NCBI GenBank assembly: GCA_020632695.1
Contig: JACKFB010000006.1
Location: 124,001 to 188,000, forward strand
Origin: Deltaproteobacteria bacterium
GTDB lineage: Bacteria; Myxococcota_A; UBA9042; PHBI01; JACKFB01
Direction of reading: 5' to 3'
Length of the DNA: 64,000 nt
Both the position numbers and the translations under genes were made by a program. Below the pieces are notes generated by a model that was given only the letters and a program-made list of their open reading frames with translations, was not told where the DNA came from and ran no database searches. This document shows, piece after piece, positions 11,099-21,712 of the stretch. Every line of letters begins with the position of its first letter. The first letter of the stretch is position 1.

Positions 11099-12490
11099 AT
11101 GGCAGACAACCACACGCGTGAACTCTTCGGCACCGACGGGATCCGGGGGCAGGCAAACGTCCACCCGATGACGCCCGAGGTCGCGCTGCAGCTCGGCCGC
11201 GCCGTGGCCCACATCTTCCGTGGGACCCACGCCCATCCGCGGATCGTGATCGGCAAGGACACCCGCCTGTCCAACTACATGTTCGAGACGGCGATCCAGG
11301 CCGGCATCTGTTCGATGGGGGTCGACGCGGTGCAGCTCGGCGTCCTGCCGACCCCGGGCATCGCCTTCATGACCTCGGGGATGCGTGCGGACGCCGGGGT
11401 GGTGATCTCGGCGTCGCACAACCCCTACGATGACAACGGCATCAAGTTCTTCGCGGCCGACGGCTTCAAGCTGCCCGACGAGGTGGAGGCGCAGATCGAG
11501 CGCCTGGTGCAGGGAGGGCGCCTGGACGACCACCGCGCCCTGGGCCGCGACATCGGCCGGGCCTACCGGATCCACGACGCTGGGGGCCGCTACTGCGTGT
11601 TCCTCAAGAGCACCTTCCCCAAGGATCTCTCGCTGGAGGGGCTGAAGGTCGTCGTCGACTGCGGCAACGGGGCCGCCTACAAGGTGGCGCCCGAGGTGCT
11701 CTACGAGCTGGGCGCCGACGTGACCAGCCTGGGGGTGACGCCGGACGGCACCAACATCAACGAGGGCTGCGGCGCGCTGCACCCCGAGCTGATGGCCGCC
11801 GCGGTGCGGGAGCACGGCGCGGACCTGGGCATCGCGCTGGACGGCGACGCGGACCGGGTCTTCCTGTGCGACGAGACCGGGCGGATCGTCGACGGCGACG
11901 CCATCCTCGGCATCCTGGGAGACCATCTGGCGCGGCTCGGCCAGCTCACGGCGGGCACCGTGGTCGCCACGGTGATGAGCAACCTGGGGCTCGAGCGCGC
12001 GCTGAACTCGCGCGGGCTGCGGCTCGAGCGCACGGCGGTCGGCGATCGCTATGTGGTCGAGCGGATGAAGGCCGGCGGGTTCACCCTCGGCGGCGAGCAG
12101 AGCGGTCACATCCTGTTGCTGGACCACACGACCACCGGCGACGGGCTGCTGACGGCGCTCCAGGTGATGGCCATCGTGGCGCGCACCGGCAAGCCGCTGT
12201 CGGAGCTCGCGCGCATCGTCGAGCCCGTGCCGCAGGTGCTGCGCGGCGTGATGGTGCGGGCGAAGCCGCCGCTCGAGTCCCTCGACGAGGTCGCGCGGGC
12301 CATCGCGTCGGCCGAGGGCACGCTGGGCTCGTGCGGGCGCGTGCTGGTGAGGTACTCGGGCACGGAGAACAAGTGCCGCGTGATGCTCGAGGGCGACGAC
12401 GACGGAGCCATCGCCCGGCTGGCCGACGACATCGTCGGCGCCATCGAGCGCGCCATCGGGCGGCGCGAGGAACACGAAGGGGCGAGCTGA
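11099..12490 (+). CDS. glmM: Phosphoglucosamine mutase
   Basis: A 463-residue enzyme that converts glucosamine-6-phosphate to glucosamine-1-phosphate for peptidoglycan and LPS precursors. The N-terminus has FGTDGIRG. The phosphoserine loop is VISASHNPYDDNGIKFF, the metal loop LDGDADRVF, the sugar loop GGEQSGHI, and the phosphate-binding loop RYSGTENKCRVM. The start ATG at 11099 has AGGG just upstream; a GTG 27 bp earlier is in frame but less well placed. Confidence 0.96.
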   Translation: MADNHTRELFGTDGIRGQANVHPMTPEVALQLGRAVAHIFRGTHAHPRIVIGKDTRLSNYMFETAIQAGICSMGVDAVQLGVLPTPGIAFMTSGMRADAGVVISASHNPYDDNGIKFFAADGFKLPDEVEAQIERLVQGGRLDDHRALGRDIGRAYRIHDAGGRYCVFLKSTFPKDLSLEGLKVVVDCGNGAAYKVAPEVLYELGADVTSLGVTPDGTNINEGCGALHPELMAAAVREHGADLGIALDGDADRVFLCDETGRIVDGDAILGILGDHLARLGQLTAGTVVATVMSNLGLERALNSRGLRLERTAVGDRYVVERMKAGGFTLGGEQSGHILLLDHTTTGDGLLTALQVMAIVARTGKPLSELARIVEPVPQVLRGVMVRAKPPLESLDEVARAIASAEGTLGSCGRVLVRYSGTENKCRVMLEGDDDGAIARLADDIVGAIERAIGRREEHEGAS

Positions 12491-12512
12491 GCTCGCGCGA
12501 CAGGAGCACACG

Positions 12513-13235
12513 ATGCGAACCCGTCTGGGCGTCAACGTCGACCACGTCGCGACCATCCGCCAGGCCCGAGGCACGCGCTACCCCGACCCGGTGACCACGG
12601 CCGCCATGGCCGAGCTGGCCGGCGCCGACCAGATCACCGTGCACCTGCGCGAGGATCGCCGTCACATCCAGGACCGCGACCTGCGCATCCTCAAGGAGAC
12701 GGTGCAGACGCGCCTCAACCTGGAGATGGCCGCCACCGACGAGATGGTGGGCATCGCGCTGGCCTTGGGGCCGGACTCGGTGACCCTGGTGCCGGAGAAG
12801 CGCGAGGAGCAGACCACCGAGGGCGGGCTGGACGTGGTGGCGCAGGAGTCGGCGCTGCGTGCGGTGTGCGACGCGCTGATGGATGCGGACATCGTGGTGA
12901 GCCTCTTCATCGATCCGGAGACGGCGCAGATCGACGCGGCGTCGCGCTTGGGGGTCCAGGTGGTGGAGATCCACACCGGGGACTACGCCGAGGCCGATGA
13001 CGACGAGACCCACGAGGACGAGCTGCGCCGTATCGAGCGGGCGGCCGAGCACGCGGCGGCTTCGGGGCTGGTGGTCGCCGCCGGCCACGGACTGGACTAC
13101 GTGAACGTCGCCGACATCGCGGCGATCCCGGAGATCGAGGAGCTGAACATCGGGCACTCGATCGTGGCGCGGGCCGTGCTGGTCGGCTTCGAGCGCGCCG
13201 TCCGCGAGATGAAGGACCTGCTGGGAGCGCGCTGA
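12513..13235 (+). CDS. pdxJ: Pyridoxine 5'-phosphate synthase
   Basis: A 240-residue TIM-barrel enzyme that condenses 1-deoxyxylulose-5-phosphate with 3-amino-2-oxopropyl phosphate, the last step of DXP-dependent vitamin B6 synthesis. Markers are LGVNVDHVATIRQARGT at the N-terminus, ITVHLREDRRHIQDRD, LNLEMAAT, TLVPEKREEQTTEGGLD, and the C-terminal AGHGLDYVNV and ELNIGHSIV. AGGAG precedes the ATG. It sits 22 bp after glmM and 2 bp before nnr. The acpS gene often found between pdxJ and nnr is absent. Confidence 0.97.
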   Translation: MRTRLGVNVDHVATIRQARGTRYPDPVTTAAMAELAGADQITVHLREDRRHIQDRDLRILKETVQTRLNLEMAATDEMVGIALALGPDSVTLVPEKREEQTTEGGLDVVAQESALRAVCDALMDADIVVSLFIDPETAQIDAASRLGVQVVEIHTGDYAEADDDETHEDELRRIERAAEHAAASGLVVAAGHGLDYVNVADIAAIPEIEELNIGHSIVARAVLVGFERAVREMKDLLGAR

Positions 13236-13237
13236 GC

Positions 13238-14767
13238 ATGGTGTTTCGCGACGCGCGCGGGTTCGAGCTGCTGGCGTCGGCCGCGGAGTCGCGGGAGCTG
13301 GACCGGCGCACCATCGAGGAGGTCGGCATCCCCGGGCGGGTGCTGATGGAGCTGGCCGGCGCAGGGACGGTCGAGGCCGTGGTCCAGCGTACCGGCGGGC
13401 GCGCCGGCAAGGCGGTGGTGCTGTGCGGCGGCGGGCAGAACGGCGGTGACGGCTACGTCATCGCGCGGCACCTGGCCGATCGGGGCTGGTCGGTGCGCTG
13501 CGTCGCGGCGAGCGACCCGGAGCGCCTGTCGGGCGATGCCCGGGCCAACCACGGCATCTGGGTGGCCCGCGGCGGCAGGCTCGAGCTGGCGCGCGCCCGG
13601 GTCGGCGGCGCGGTGGGGCATGCCCTGGGCCACGCCGACGTGATCGTGGACGCGCTCTTCGGGACCGGCCTCTCGCGGCCCATCGAAGGGCCGGCGGCCG
13701 CGCTCATCGACGAGGCGAACCAGGCCCGCCACGGGCTGCGGGTGGCGGTGGACCTGCCGAGCGGACTGCCGGCGGACGGCGCGACCCCCGAGGGCGTCGT
13801 GTTCCAGGCGGCGATGACGGCGACCTTCGGGCTGGCGAAGCCCGGGCTGCACCACGCGGCCGGGGCGCCCTGGGCCGGCGAGGTGGTCGTGGTCGGCATC
13901 GCCCTGCCCCGCCCCCTGGTCGACGCGGTGGCGCCTCGCTGGCGCCTGGCCGACGAGGCGAGCGTGGCCGGGCTGCTGCCGCGGCGCGACGCGGCGGCCC
14001 ACAAGGGCCACAGCGGACACGTGGGCGTGGTCGGCGGGTTCGCGGGCAAGGAGGGGGCCGCCGTGCTCGCGTCGCTGGGCGCGCTGCGTGGCGGCGCGGG
14101 CCTGGTGACCTGGAACCACGTCGGCGAGGGCAGCGGGGTCGAACGCCCGCCGGAGCTGATGTTCCACTCCATCGAAGAGGGCCTCGACGCGCGCTCGACG
14201 GTGATCGTCATCGGGCCCGGCCTGGGCCAGGACGCCGACGCCAGGCGGGCCTTGGAGCTGGCGTTGAGCTCCGGGCGCATGCTGGTGATGGACGCTGACG
14301 CGCTCAATCTCTGGGCCGCCTCCCGGGGGGACGCCGGGCTCCCGTCGGACACGGTGCTGACGCCGCACCCCACCGAGGCGGCCCGCCTGCTCGGCGTCGA
14401 GACCGCCGAGGTCCAGCGCGACCGCGGCGCCGCAGCCGCGCGCCTGTGCGAGCGCCATGGCGCCACGGTCGTGCTCAAGGGCGCGCGCACCGTCGTCGCG
14501 ACCCCCGGGCGCCCCTCGGTCATCGTCCCCATCTCCGAGCCCGTGCTGGCCGCGGCGGGGACCGGCGACGTGCTGGCGGGCCTCATCGGCGCCCTCCGCG
14601 CGCAGGGACTCGACGCCCACGACGCGGCGGTCGCGGGCGCCTTCGTCCACGGCCTGGCCGGCCGGCGGCTGGGCATGCGACACCCCGACGGGGGCGTGCT
14701 GGCCAGCGAGGTCGCCGACGCCGTCGCCGAGGTCCGCGGGGAGCTGTCGCTGGGCTGGCACCCCTGA
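13238..14767 (+). CDS. nnr: Bifunctional NAD(P)H-hydrate repair enzyme (epimerase + dehydratase)
   Basis: A 509-residue fusion that repairs damaged NAD(P)H hydrates. Residues about 1-225 are the epimerase (YjeF_N) with the glycine-rich LCGGGQNGGDGYVIARHL, VDALFGTGL and VDLPSGLPAD. Residues about 240-509 are the ribokinase-like ADP/ATP-dependent dehydratase with HKGHSGHVGVVGG, LTPHPTEAARLLG, VLKGARTVVA and AGTGDVLAGLIGAL, whose Asp is the expected base. It is the last gene of the forward operon, with a 2-bp gap after pdxJ. Confidence 0.95.
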   Translation: MVFRDARGFELLASAAESRELDRRTIEEVGIPGRVLMELAGAGTVEAVVQRTGGRAGKAVVLCGGGQNGGDGYVIARHLADRGWSVRCVAASDPERLSGDARANHGIWVARGGRLELARARVGGAVGHALGHADVIVDALFGTGLSRPIEGPAAALIDEANQARHGLRVAVDLPSGLPADGATPEGVVFQAAMTATFGLAKPGLHHAAGAPWAGEVVVVGIALPRPLVDAVAPRWRLADEASVAGLLPRRDAAAHKGHSGHVGVVGGFAGKEGAAVLASLGALRGGAGLVTWNHVGEGSGVERPPELMFHSIEEGLDARSTVIVIGPGLGQDADARRALELALSSGRMLVMDADALNLWAASRGDAGLPSDTVLTPHPTEAARLLGVETAEVQRDRGAAAARLCERHGATVVLKGARTVVATPGRPSVIVPISEPVLAAAGTGDVLAGLIGALRAQGLDAHDAAVAGAFVHGLAGRRLGMRHPDGGVLASEVADAVAEVRGELSLGWHP

Positions 14768-14769
14768 GT

Positions 14770-14795
14770 CGACCGCCGCGTGGGCGCAGCGGTCG
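14770..14795. terminator. Hairpin between convergent nnr and sigma-factor genes
   Basis: CGACCGC (14770-14776) pairs with GCGGTCG (14789-14795), and the loop can add GCG-TGGG-CGC after one mismatch. It lies in the 42-bp gap between two convergent stops, where a bidirectional terminator is expected. There is no T-tract, so intrinsic function is uncertain. Confidence 0.4.
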
Positions 14796-14809
14796 TCTCA
14801 GCGGCAGAA

Positions 14810-16384
<1,575 letters not shown>

Positions 16385-16607
16385 GGGCACTCCTGGGGGT
16401 GTGAGGCGGCCTAGGGGAGCGGGCCACCATGCACTCGGCTGGATGACGGTGCAAAAAGAGCGCCAACACGACGGCGCCGAGGCCCCTGAGCGCCGTCGAT
16501 GACCCTATAACCCCCGGTTGAAGGGTGTTTGCGCGCGGCGGGTGGCAGCCCACATGCTCGGCTCGGCCGCCGCGGGTCGTAGCGAAGCGGCGACATCGAG
16601 GGCGCGA

Positions 16608-16627
16608 CCATGACATCGATGTCATGG
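16608..16627. promoter_or_regulatory. Perfect 20-bp palindrome CCATGACATCGATGTCATGG
   Basis: A perfect 20-bp dyad, AT-richer than its surroundings, ending 2 bp before a -35-like hexamer. Its position fits a dimeric regulator acting on the GIDE-like gene, and perhaps on the divergent sigma-factor gene. No matching regulator gene is recognised nearby. Confidence 0.6.
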
Positions 16628-16629
16628 GA

Positions 16630-16658
16630 GTGACGCGGAGCGCGCCACTCGCTACGAT
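16630..16658 (+). promoter_or_regulatory. Candidate promoter GTGACG-N17-TACGAT
   Basis: GTGACG (16630-16635) and TACGAT (16653-16658) are 17 bp apart and point toward the gene starting at 16700. They match the sigma-70 consensus at 4 of 6 positions each. The palindrome lies directly upstream. Confidence 0.45.
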
Positions 16659-16699
16659 GAACGTACCCCTTCGGACCCTCGGCTCGCGAGGCAGACCAC

Positions 16700-17524
16700 G
16701 TGCTCATCGCAGGCATCGTCTTCATCGCGATCGGCATCGCCCTGCTCTTCTGGTCGACGAAGAAGAAGCGGGGCGCCGCGGTCATGGCCACCACCGAGAC
16801 CTCGCGGATCGGCGACCTTGCGGCGCTGGTGGAGTCGGTGCGCGCGGAGCTTCCCGGCGGCGGCGCCAGCGGCTACGCCGAGGTCGTCGAGCTCAAGGGG
16901 ACCATCCGCTGCAGCGACCCGGTGGTGGGCGAGCTGAGCGGGCAGCCGGCGGCCATCTGCGAGTCACGGGTGCTGCGCATCATGGAGACGCGCCACGAGA
17001 CGCGGGACTCCCAGGGGACGGTGCGCACCGACTGGCGCAAGTCCGAGGAGGTGGTCAGCCAGAACCGGCGTGAGGCCGCCTTCCATCTGGACGACGGGTC
17101 CGGGCGCGTGCGCGTGCTGCCCGCGGGCGCGAAGCTGGACCTCGACAAGGTGGTGGACCGGTTCGAGCCACCGGGCGGTGTCGAGCAGCAGCTCGGCGGC
17201 GGGCTGAGCGTGGGCTTCGGCAGCTTCCGGGTGGGCATCGGCGCCGGGATGATGGGCGGCGGGCGCCGCACGGTCGGCTATCGCTTCGAGGAGCGCATCC
17301 TCCCCGTCGACAAGGCGCTCTATGCCCTCGGAGAGATCGCCGACGTCGAGGACGGGCTGGTGCTGCGCAAGCCGCAGACCAAGGGCGCGAGCTACCTGTT
17401 GTCGCTCAAGAGCGAGGAGGAGCTGGTCGCGAGCGCGACCCGGGCCGCGCGCTGGATGCGGGTCGGCGCGGTGGCCCTGATGGTGCTCGGGGGGGCGCTG
17501 GCGGTCATCTGGCTCGTCGGGTAA
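16700..17524 (+). CDS. GIDE/MULAN-like membrane protein
   Basis: A 274-residue protein with an N-terminal membrane helix (2-19, followed by KKK) and a C-terminal helix (about 254-273), leaving a domain of about 230 residues between. The middle has the pattern of the GIDE (MULAN-type E3 ligase) domain: VELKGTIRCSDPVVGELSGQPAAICESRV, then RREAAFHLDDGSGRVRVLPAGAKLDL, then GYRFEERILPVDKALYALGEI. No RING finger is present, so ubiquitin-ligase activity is not implied. Bacterial members of the family have no settled role. The start is GTG. The palindrome and promoter above suggest regulated expression. Confidence 0.7.
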   Translation: MLIAGIVFIAIGIALLFWSTKKKRGAAVMATTETSRIGDLAALVESVRAELPGGGASGYAEVVELKGTIRCSDPVVGELSGQPAAICESRVLRIMETRHETRDSQGTVRTDWRKSEEVVSQNRREAAFHLDDGSGRVRVLPAGAKLDLDKVVDRFEPPGGVEQQLGGGLSVGFGSFRVGIGAGMMGGGRRTVGYRFEERILPVDKALYALGEIADVEDGLVLRKPQTKGASYLLSLKSEEELVASATRAARWMRVGAVALMVLGGALAVIWLVG

Positions 17525-17527
17525 CGT
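17498..17527 (+). promoter_or_regulatory. Candidate leaderless promoter CTGGCG-N18-TAACGT
   Basis: TAACGT (17522-17527) overlaps the TAA stop of the upstream gene and is followed by 7 nt and the ATG at 17535. CTGGCG lies 18 bp upstream, the same hexamer and spacing as at 27071. No ribosome site is present. Confidence 0.45.
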
Positions 17528-17534
17528 GCGCCGC

Positions 17535-19442
17535 ATGAGTTGGAATGGCCGCTCCATCGTGTGCCGCGACGCACGCGCGACGCCGGTCGGCGCGCTCGGC
17601 CGGACGCCGGGAGCCCTGCGCGCGCTGGTGCTGTGGGCGGCGCTCGCCGGGCTGGTCGCGGCCCCCGGCTGCACGCCCGACGAGCAGGCGCCGCCAGACG
17701 CCGACGAGGTGGGCGCGGGCGGCGACGCCGACGCCCAGGGCACGCCGGACGCCGACGCCGCGCTCGAGGTGGAGCTGCCGTCCAGCGAATGCCAGACCGA
17801 CGCCCAGTGCACGACCCCCGACCAGCCGCTCCCCGCGTGTCGCGAGGCCCGCTGCGTCGCCGGTCGCTGCGAGCTGGTGCAGGCGGACGACGGCGCGGTC
17901 TGCGACGACGGGGACGACTGTACCGCGCAGGACCGCTGCCAGGGCGGCGCTTGCCAGGGGAGCGGGGCCGTCGGCTGCGACGACGCGAACCCCTGCACCA
18001 CCGACGGCTGCGACCCGGCCGCCGGCTGCGTGCACACGTTCAACCAGAAACCCTGCGACGACGGCAGCGCGTGCACGCTCGAGGACCGCTGCTTCCAGGG
18101 GTCCTGCGGCGGAGCCGCGCTGGGCTGCGACGACGGCAACCCCTGCACCGACGACGCGTGCGACCCGATCTCGGGCTGCGTGTGGGTGCCGCGCTCCGGC
18201 CCCTGCGAGGACGGCAACGCCTGCACCAGCGGTGACTCCTGCGTCGAGGGGGCCTGTCAGCCGGGGCCGGCGCCCGACTGCGGCGAGCAGAACCCCTGCG
18301 TCGACGCGAGCTGCGACCCCCTCTCGGGGTGCTCGGCCACGCCGCTCGATGGCCCCTGCGACGACGGCAGCGCCTGCACCTCCGGAGATATCTGCGTGGA
18401 GGGCGTCTGCGCGGGCGAGGCGGTGAAGTGCGACGACGGCAACCCCTGCACCAACGACTCCTGCGACCCGGCGCTGGGCTGTCAGTACGTCGCCAACCTG
18501 CTCCCCTGCGACGACGGCGACGCGTGCACGCTCAACGACGTCTGCGCCGGCGGCGCCTGCCTCTCCGGCGCCCCCGACCCCCTCTGCTGCGACGCGGACC
18601 GCGGCTGCGACGACGGCGACCCCTGCACCGACGACGCGTGCAACGACGGCTACTGCGCCTTCGTCGCGAAGGACTGCGACGACGGCTTCATCTGCACCCT
18701 GGACGTCTGCGAGGGCGGCGTCTGCGCGAACACGCCCTATGGCCCGGTGGCCTCGGGCGCCGTCCTGGTGGACTCCTTCGAGGGGGCCACCGCCCTGGGT
18801 CCCTGGACCTTGAGCAGCACGAACTCCGAGGTGCGCTGGCAGCTCGACACCAGCGAGGTGCGCACGGGGGCGCAGAGCCTGTACTGCGGCAACGTCCCCG
18901 CCTACAGCTACGACTTCGGCGCCACCGAGGCCAGCGCCTCGCGCTCGGTGCAGGTGCCGGCGGGCGACGCGTCGCTGGAGCTGTGGGTGCGCCAGGACCT
19001 CGACGAGAGCGGCAACTGCAGCTTCGACGTCACCGAGGTCTACATCGACGGGAAGGCGCAGTCGCCGTGCCTCGGGAGCACCCTGGACACCTTCACCAGG
19101 CAGACCTTCGACCTGACGCCCTGGTCGGGCTCGACGGTCACGGTGGAGATCCGCTTCGACACGGTGGATGGCGCCATCAACGACGGGATGGGCGTGTGGA
19201 TCGACGACCTCACGGTGGTCGCCGACAGCCCCGCGGGGTGCTGCCTGGTGGACGAGGACTGTCCCGGCGTGGGGTGCGAGGCCTGGGTCTGCGACGCGGA
19301 GGCGGTCATCTGCGTGGCGCAGGTGCCGGAGGTGGTCTGCGACGACCAGGACCCTTGCACGGCCGACGTCTGCGAGCCGGGGGGCACGTGCGCGTCGACG
19401 GCGATTCCGGGCTGTGGGGACGCGGCGGGTGGCACGCCGTGA
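17535..19442 (+). CDS. Cysteine-rich repeat lipoprotein with C-terminal jelly-roll-like domain
   Basis: A 635-residue lipoprotein (lipobox ending APGC, Cys46). A short Asp/Ala-rich linker follows. Residues about 85-400 are tandem cysteine-rich units of the form CDDGNPCTxDxCDPxxGC alternating with CDDGxACTxxDxCxxGxC. Residues about 410-560 form a beta-rich domain (VDSFEGATALGPWTLSS to GVWIDDLTVV), like MAM or carbohydrate-binding jelly rolls. A short cysteine-rich tail closes it. It is probably displayed on the outer membrane. The Asp-rich repeats could bind Ca2+ (inference). Confidence 0.8.
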   Translation: MSWNGRSIVCRDARATPVGALGRTPGALRALVLWAALAGLVAAPGCTPDEQAPPDADEVGAGGDADAQGTPDADAALEVELPSSECQTDAQCTTPDQPLPACREARCVAGRCELVQADDGAVCDDGDDCTAQDRCQGGACQGSGAVGCDDANPCTTDGCDPAAGCVHTFNQKPCDDGSACTLEDRCFQGSCGGAALGCDDGNPCTDDACDPISGCVWVPRSGPCEDGNACTSGDSCVEGACQPGPAPDCGEQNPCVDASCDPLSGCSATPLDGPCDDGSACTSGDICVEGVCAGEAVKCDDGNPCTNDSCDPALGCQYVANLLPCDDGDACTLNDVCAGGACLSGAPDPLCCDADRGCDDGDPCTDDACNDGYCAFVAKDCDDGFICTLDVCEGGVCANTPYGPVASGAVLVDSFEGATALGPWTLSSTNSEVRWQLDTSEVRTGAQSLYCGNVPAYSYDFGATEASASRSVQVPAGDASLELWVRQDLDESGNCSFDVTEVYIDGKAQSPCLGSTLDTFTRQTFDLTPWSGSTVTVEIRFDTVDGAINDGMGVWIDDLTVVADSPAGCCLVDEDCPGVGCEAWVCDAEAVICVAQVPEVVCDDQDPCTADVCEPGGTCASTAIPGCGDAAGGTP

Positions 19443-19472
19443 ACACCCTGTGAGGGAGATGGGAGTGGAGCG

Positions 19473-20975
19473 ATGAGGGGGATGGACCTGGCGGTGGTGG
19501 TGACGGCGGCGGCGGGTTGGGGCCTGATCGCGTGCGCCGCACCGGGCAGCGGCAACGGAGGCGGAGGCTCGATCTGCCTGACCGCGCCCGACTTCCCGGG
19601 CTGCGGAGGGCAGGACGCGACCAGCGGCGGCGGGGACACGGTCGCCACCGACGGCGCCGGTGGTGGCGACTCGACCGGCGGCGGCGGGACGTGCCAGGCC
19701 AGCGGCGCGTTGAGGTGCCAGGACGGAGAGCTGCAGCGCTGCGACGGCGGGCGGTGGTTGACGCTCCAGCAGTGCGCGCTCGGCTGCGAGGAGCAGGCCT
19801 GCGTGACCGACGCCGGGTGCGTGCCGGAGGGCTGCTCCGGGATGCAGTGCGGCGACGACGGCTGCGGCGGGAGCTGCGGGGTGTGTGACGAGGGCCTGGC
19901 CTGCCTGGACGGCGAATGCACCACGCCGTGCGTGCCGTCCTGCGGCGAGCGCGAGTGCGGCGGCGACGGCTGCGGCGGCGGCTGCGGGTTCTGTGGGGCG
20001 ACGGAGACCTGCGCGGCCGGCCAGTGCGTGCCGGCGGGCGGGTGCATCCCCGACTGCCACCTGGCGGGCACCGAGGAGCTGCGCGTGTGCGGCGGCGACG
20101 GGTGCGGCGGGACGTGCGGGACGTGCGGCATGGGGCAGAGCTGCTCCGAGACCGGGAGCTGCGTGGAGGTGGAGACGTGCGAGCCGGTGTGCGGCACCTT
20201 CGAGCTGGAGTGCGGCCCGGACGGGTGCGGCGGGTCGTGCGGCTCGTGCGGGATGGGCTTCTCGTGCGTGGAGGGGAGCTGCACCAGCGAGGAGTGCCAG
20301 CCGGACTGCGCCGACCGCGAGTGCGGGGCCGACGGCTGCGGCGGGGTGTGCGGGACCTGCGAGGGGGAAGCGAGCTGCGACTCCTTCGGGCAGTGCGCGG
20401 TGCCGTGCAGCGGGAGCTGCAGCGGGAAGGAGTGCGGCGACGACGGCTGCGGCGGGAGCTGCGGTGACTGCGACGAGGGCCTCTCCTGCATCGGAGGGGT
20501 GTGTTCCCCCGGGGGGGCGACGACCTGCTCGCAGGTGCTCGGATGCGTGGCGGAATGCGGCGCCTCCGGGTGCGTCAGCGCGTGCCTCGAGGGCGCCGAC
20601 GCGGGCGCGGCGCAGGAGTTCCTCGCGCTGAACGACTGTGTGGTCGAGTCCGGGTGCCAGAACTCGCTCTGCGTGGCCCAGAACTGCGCGGCCGTGCAGG
20701 CAGCCTGTCAGTACGATCATACCGGCGCCGCGACCTGCAGCGAGGCGCTCAGCTGCCTCTCGACCTGCGGCAGCGGCAACACCGCGTGCGGCATCCAGTG
20801 TATGGAGAAGTCCACGGCGAAGGCGCAGGAGCAATACACCGCGCTCGGCCTGTGCCTGAGTCACTTCTGCGGGCAGGCAGCCAACACCACCACCTGCGGT
20901 CAAGCGGCGGTCGACGACGCGGCGAAATGCGCCGATTATTCCGACGCCTGCGCGGCAACCCAAGGGCAGCGATAA
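19473..20975 (+). CDS. Lipoprotein with CGxDGCGGxCGxC repeats
   Basis: A 500-residue lipoprotein with lipobox LIAC (Cys21) and a Gly/Ser/Asp linker. Residues about 110-340 contain at least six tandem units of the form ECGxDGCGGxCGxC of about 35 residues, each rich in paired cysteines. The C-terminal third (about 350-500) has regularly spaced cysteines in a helical pattern. The repeat family matches that of the lipoprotein at 27108. A good ribosome site (GGGAG) precedes the ATG. Its TAA shares one base with the next ATG (TAATG), tying it to the MBL-fold and channel genes. The function is unknown. Confidence 0.8.
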   Translation: MRGMDLAVVVTAAAGWGLIACAAPGSGNGGGGSICLTAPDFPGCGGQDATSGGGDTVATDGAGGGDSTGGGGTCQASGALRCQDGELQRCDGGRWLTLQQCALGCEEQACVTDAGCVPEGCSGMQCGDDGCGGSCGVCDEGLACLDGECTTPCVPSCGERECGGDGCGGGCGFCGATETCAAGQCVPAGGCIPDCHLAGTEELRVCGGDGCGGTCGTCGMGQSCSETGSCVEVETCEPVCGTFELECGPDGCGGSCGSCGMGFSCVEGSCTSEECQPDCADRECGADGCGGVCGTCEGEASCDSFGQCAVPCSGSCSGKECGDDGCGGSCGDCDEGLSCIGGVCSPGGATTCSQVLGCVAECGASGCVSACLEGADAGAAQEFLALNDCVVESGCQNSLCVAQNCAAVQAACQYDHTGAATCSEALSCLSTCGSGNTACGIQCMEKSTAKAQEQYTALGLCLSHFCGQAANTTTCGQAAVDDAAKCADYSDACAATQGQR

Positions 20976-21712
20976 TGGCCTATTTCCAGTTCCTCGGCAC
21001 CGGCCCCTCCACCCCGATCACCGACGTGGCGGGCCGGAACTACCGGCGGCGCTCCTCGGGCGTGATGCAGAACATCGCGACCTACCTGCTCATCGACTGC
21101 ACGCACGACTTCGACGAGCAGATCGACGCCGCGCTCTCCGTCACCGGGGTGGTCGTGGTCAACGCGAGCCGTGACGCCGCGGGGGGCCTGGGCAAGCTGG
21201 ACAAGTGGACCGAGCACGCCCTGCCCTTCCTGGCTCCCGATGAGCTGTGGGCCGAGGCCGTCGAGCGCTACGGGCCCTTCACCCACCTGGAGCACGCGCG
21301 CCTGGTGCCCGGGGAGCCGCTGCCCTTCGGCGACATCGAGGTCACCGCCTTCCCGCTCGAGGCCACGACCGGCGAGGCGGCTCGGCCGAACTACGGCTAC
21401 CACTTCGACACCGGCAAGAAGAAGGTGACCTACGCCTCCGACTTCAAGCAGATCCCGCCGGAGTCGGAGCGCTACTTCAAGGGCAACGACATCCTCGTGG
21501 TGGACGCCGCCGGCTGGGACAAGGACCTGCCCACGCACCGCGGCGCGCTCAACCACCTGACCGACTACGTGGCCGGCGAGAACGAGACCATCCTCTTCAC
21601 CGACATCGGTCGCTCGGCCCCGCCGCACACCCTGGCGAGCGCGGCCATCCGGCGCGTCTACCACCGCGCCGACGTGGCGTTCGACTTCATGAAGATCCCG
21701 CTCGGCCGGTGA
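20975..21712 (+). CDS. MBL-fold protein lacking the HxHxDH metal motif
   Basis: A 245-residue protein with the layout of a metallo-beta-lactamase-fold hydrolase: FLGTGPSTP near the N-terminus, LLIDCTHDF, YASDFKQIP, LVVDAAG and NHLTDYVAG. At the place where HxHxDH is expected, the sequence reads VVVVNASRDAAGGLGKLD (about 57-74), so the usual metal ligands are missing. It is either a non-catalytic MBL-fold protein or has a shifted metal site. Its start overlaps the upstream lipoprotein stop by 1 bp, and its stop overlaps the channel start by 3 bp, so the three are probably co-translated. Confidence 0.7.
   Translation: MAYFQFLGTGPSTPITDVAGRNYRRRSSGVMQNIATYLLIDCTHDFDEQIDAALSVTGVVVVNASRDAAGGLGKLDKWTEHALPFLAPDELWAEAVERYGPFTHLEHARLVPGEPLPFGDIEVTAFPLEATTGEAARPNYGYHFDTGKKKVTYASDFKQIPPESERYFKGNDILVVDAAGWDKDLPTHRGALNHLTDYVAGENETILFTDIGRSAPPHTLASAAIRRVYHRADVAFDFMKIPLGR

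Larger units (their letters stand above)
16385..16699. other. Divergent control region between sigma-factor and GIDE-like genes
   Basis: This 315-bp gap holds promoters for both directions. Toward the sigma gene there is a TTATAG-like -10 on the minus strand near 16503-16512, with only a weak -35. Toward the plus-strand gene there is a better promoter and a 20-bp palindrome (separate entries). No gene is apparent. Confidence 0.6.

Noticed and set aside
14770..14795. A classical intrinsic terminator
   Set aside because: The hairpin is real but lacks a T-tract, so it is reported only as a candidate.
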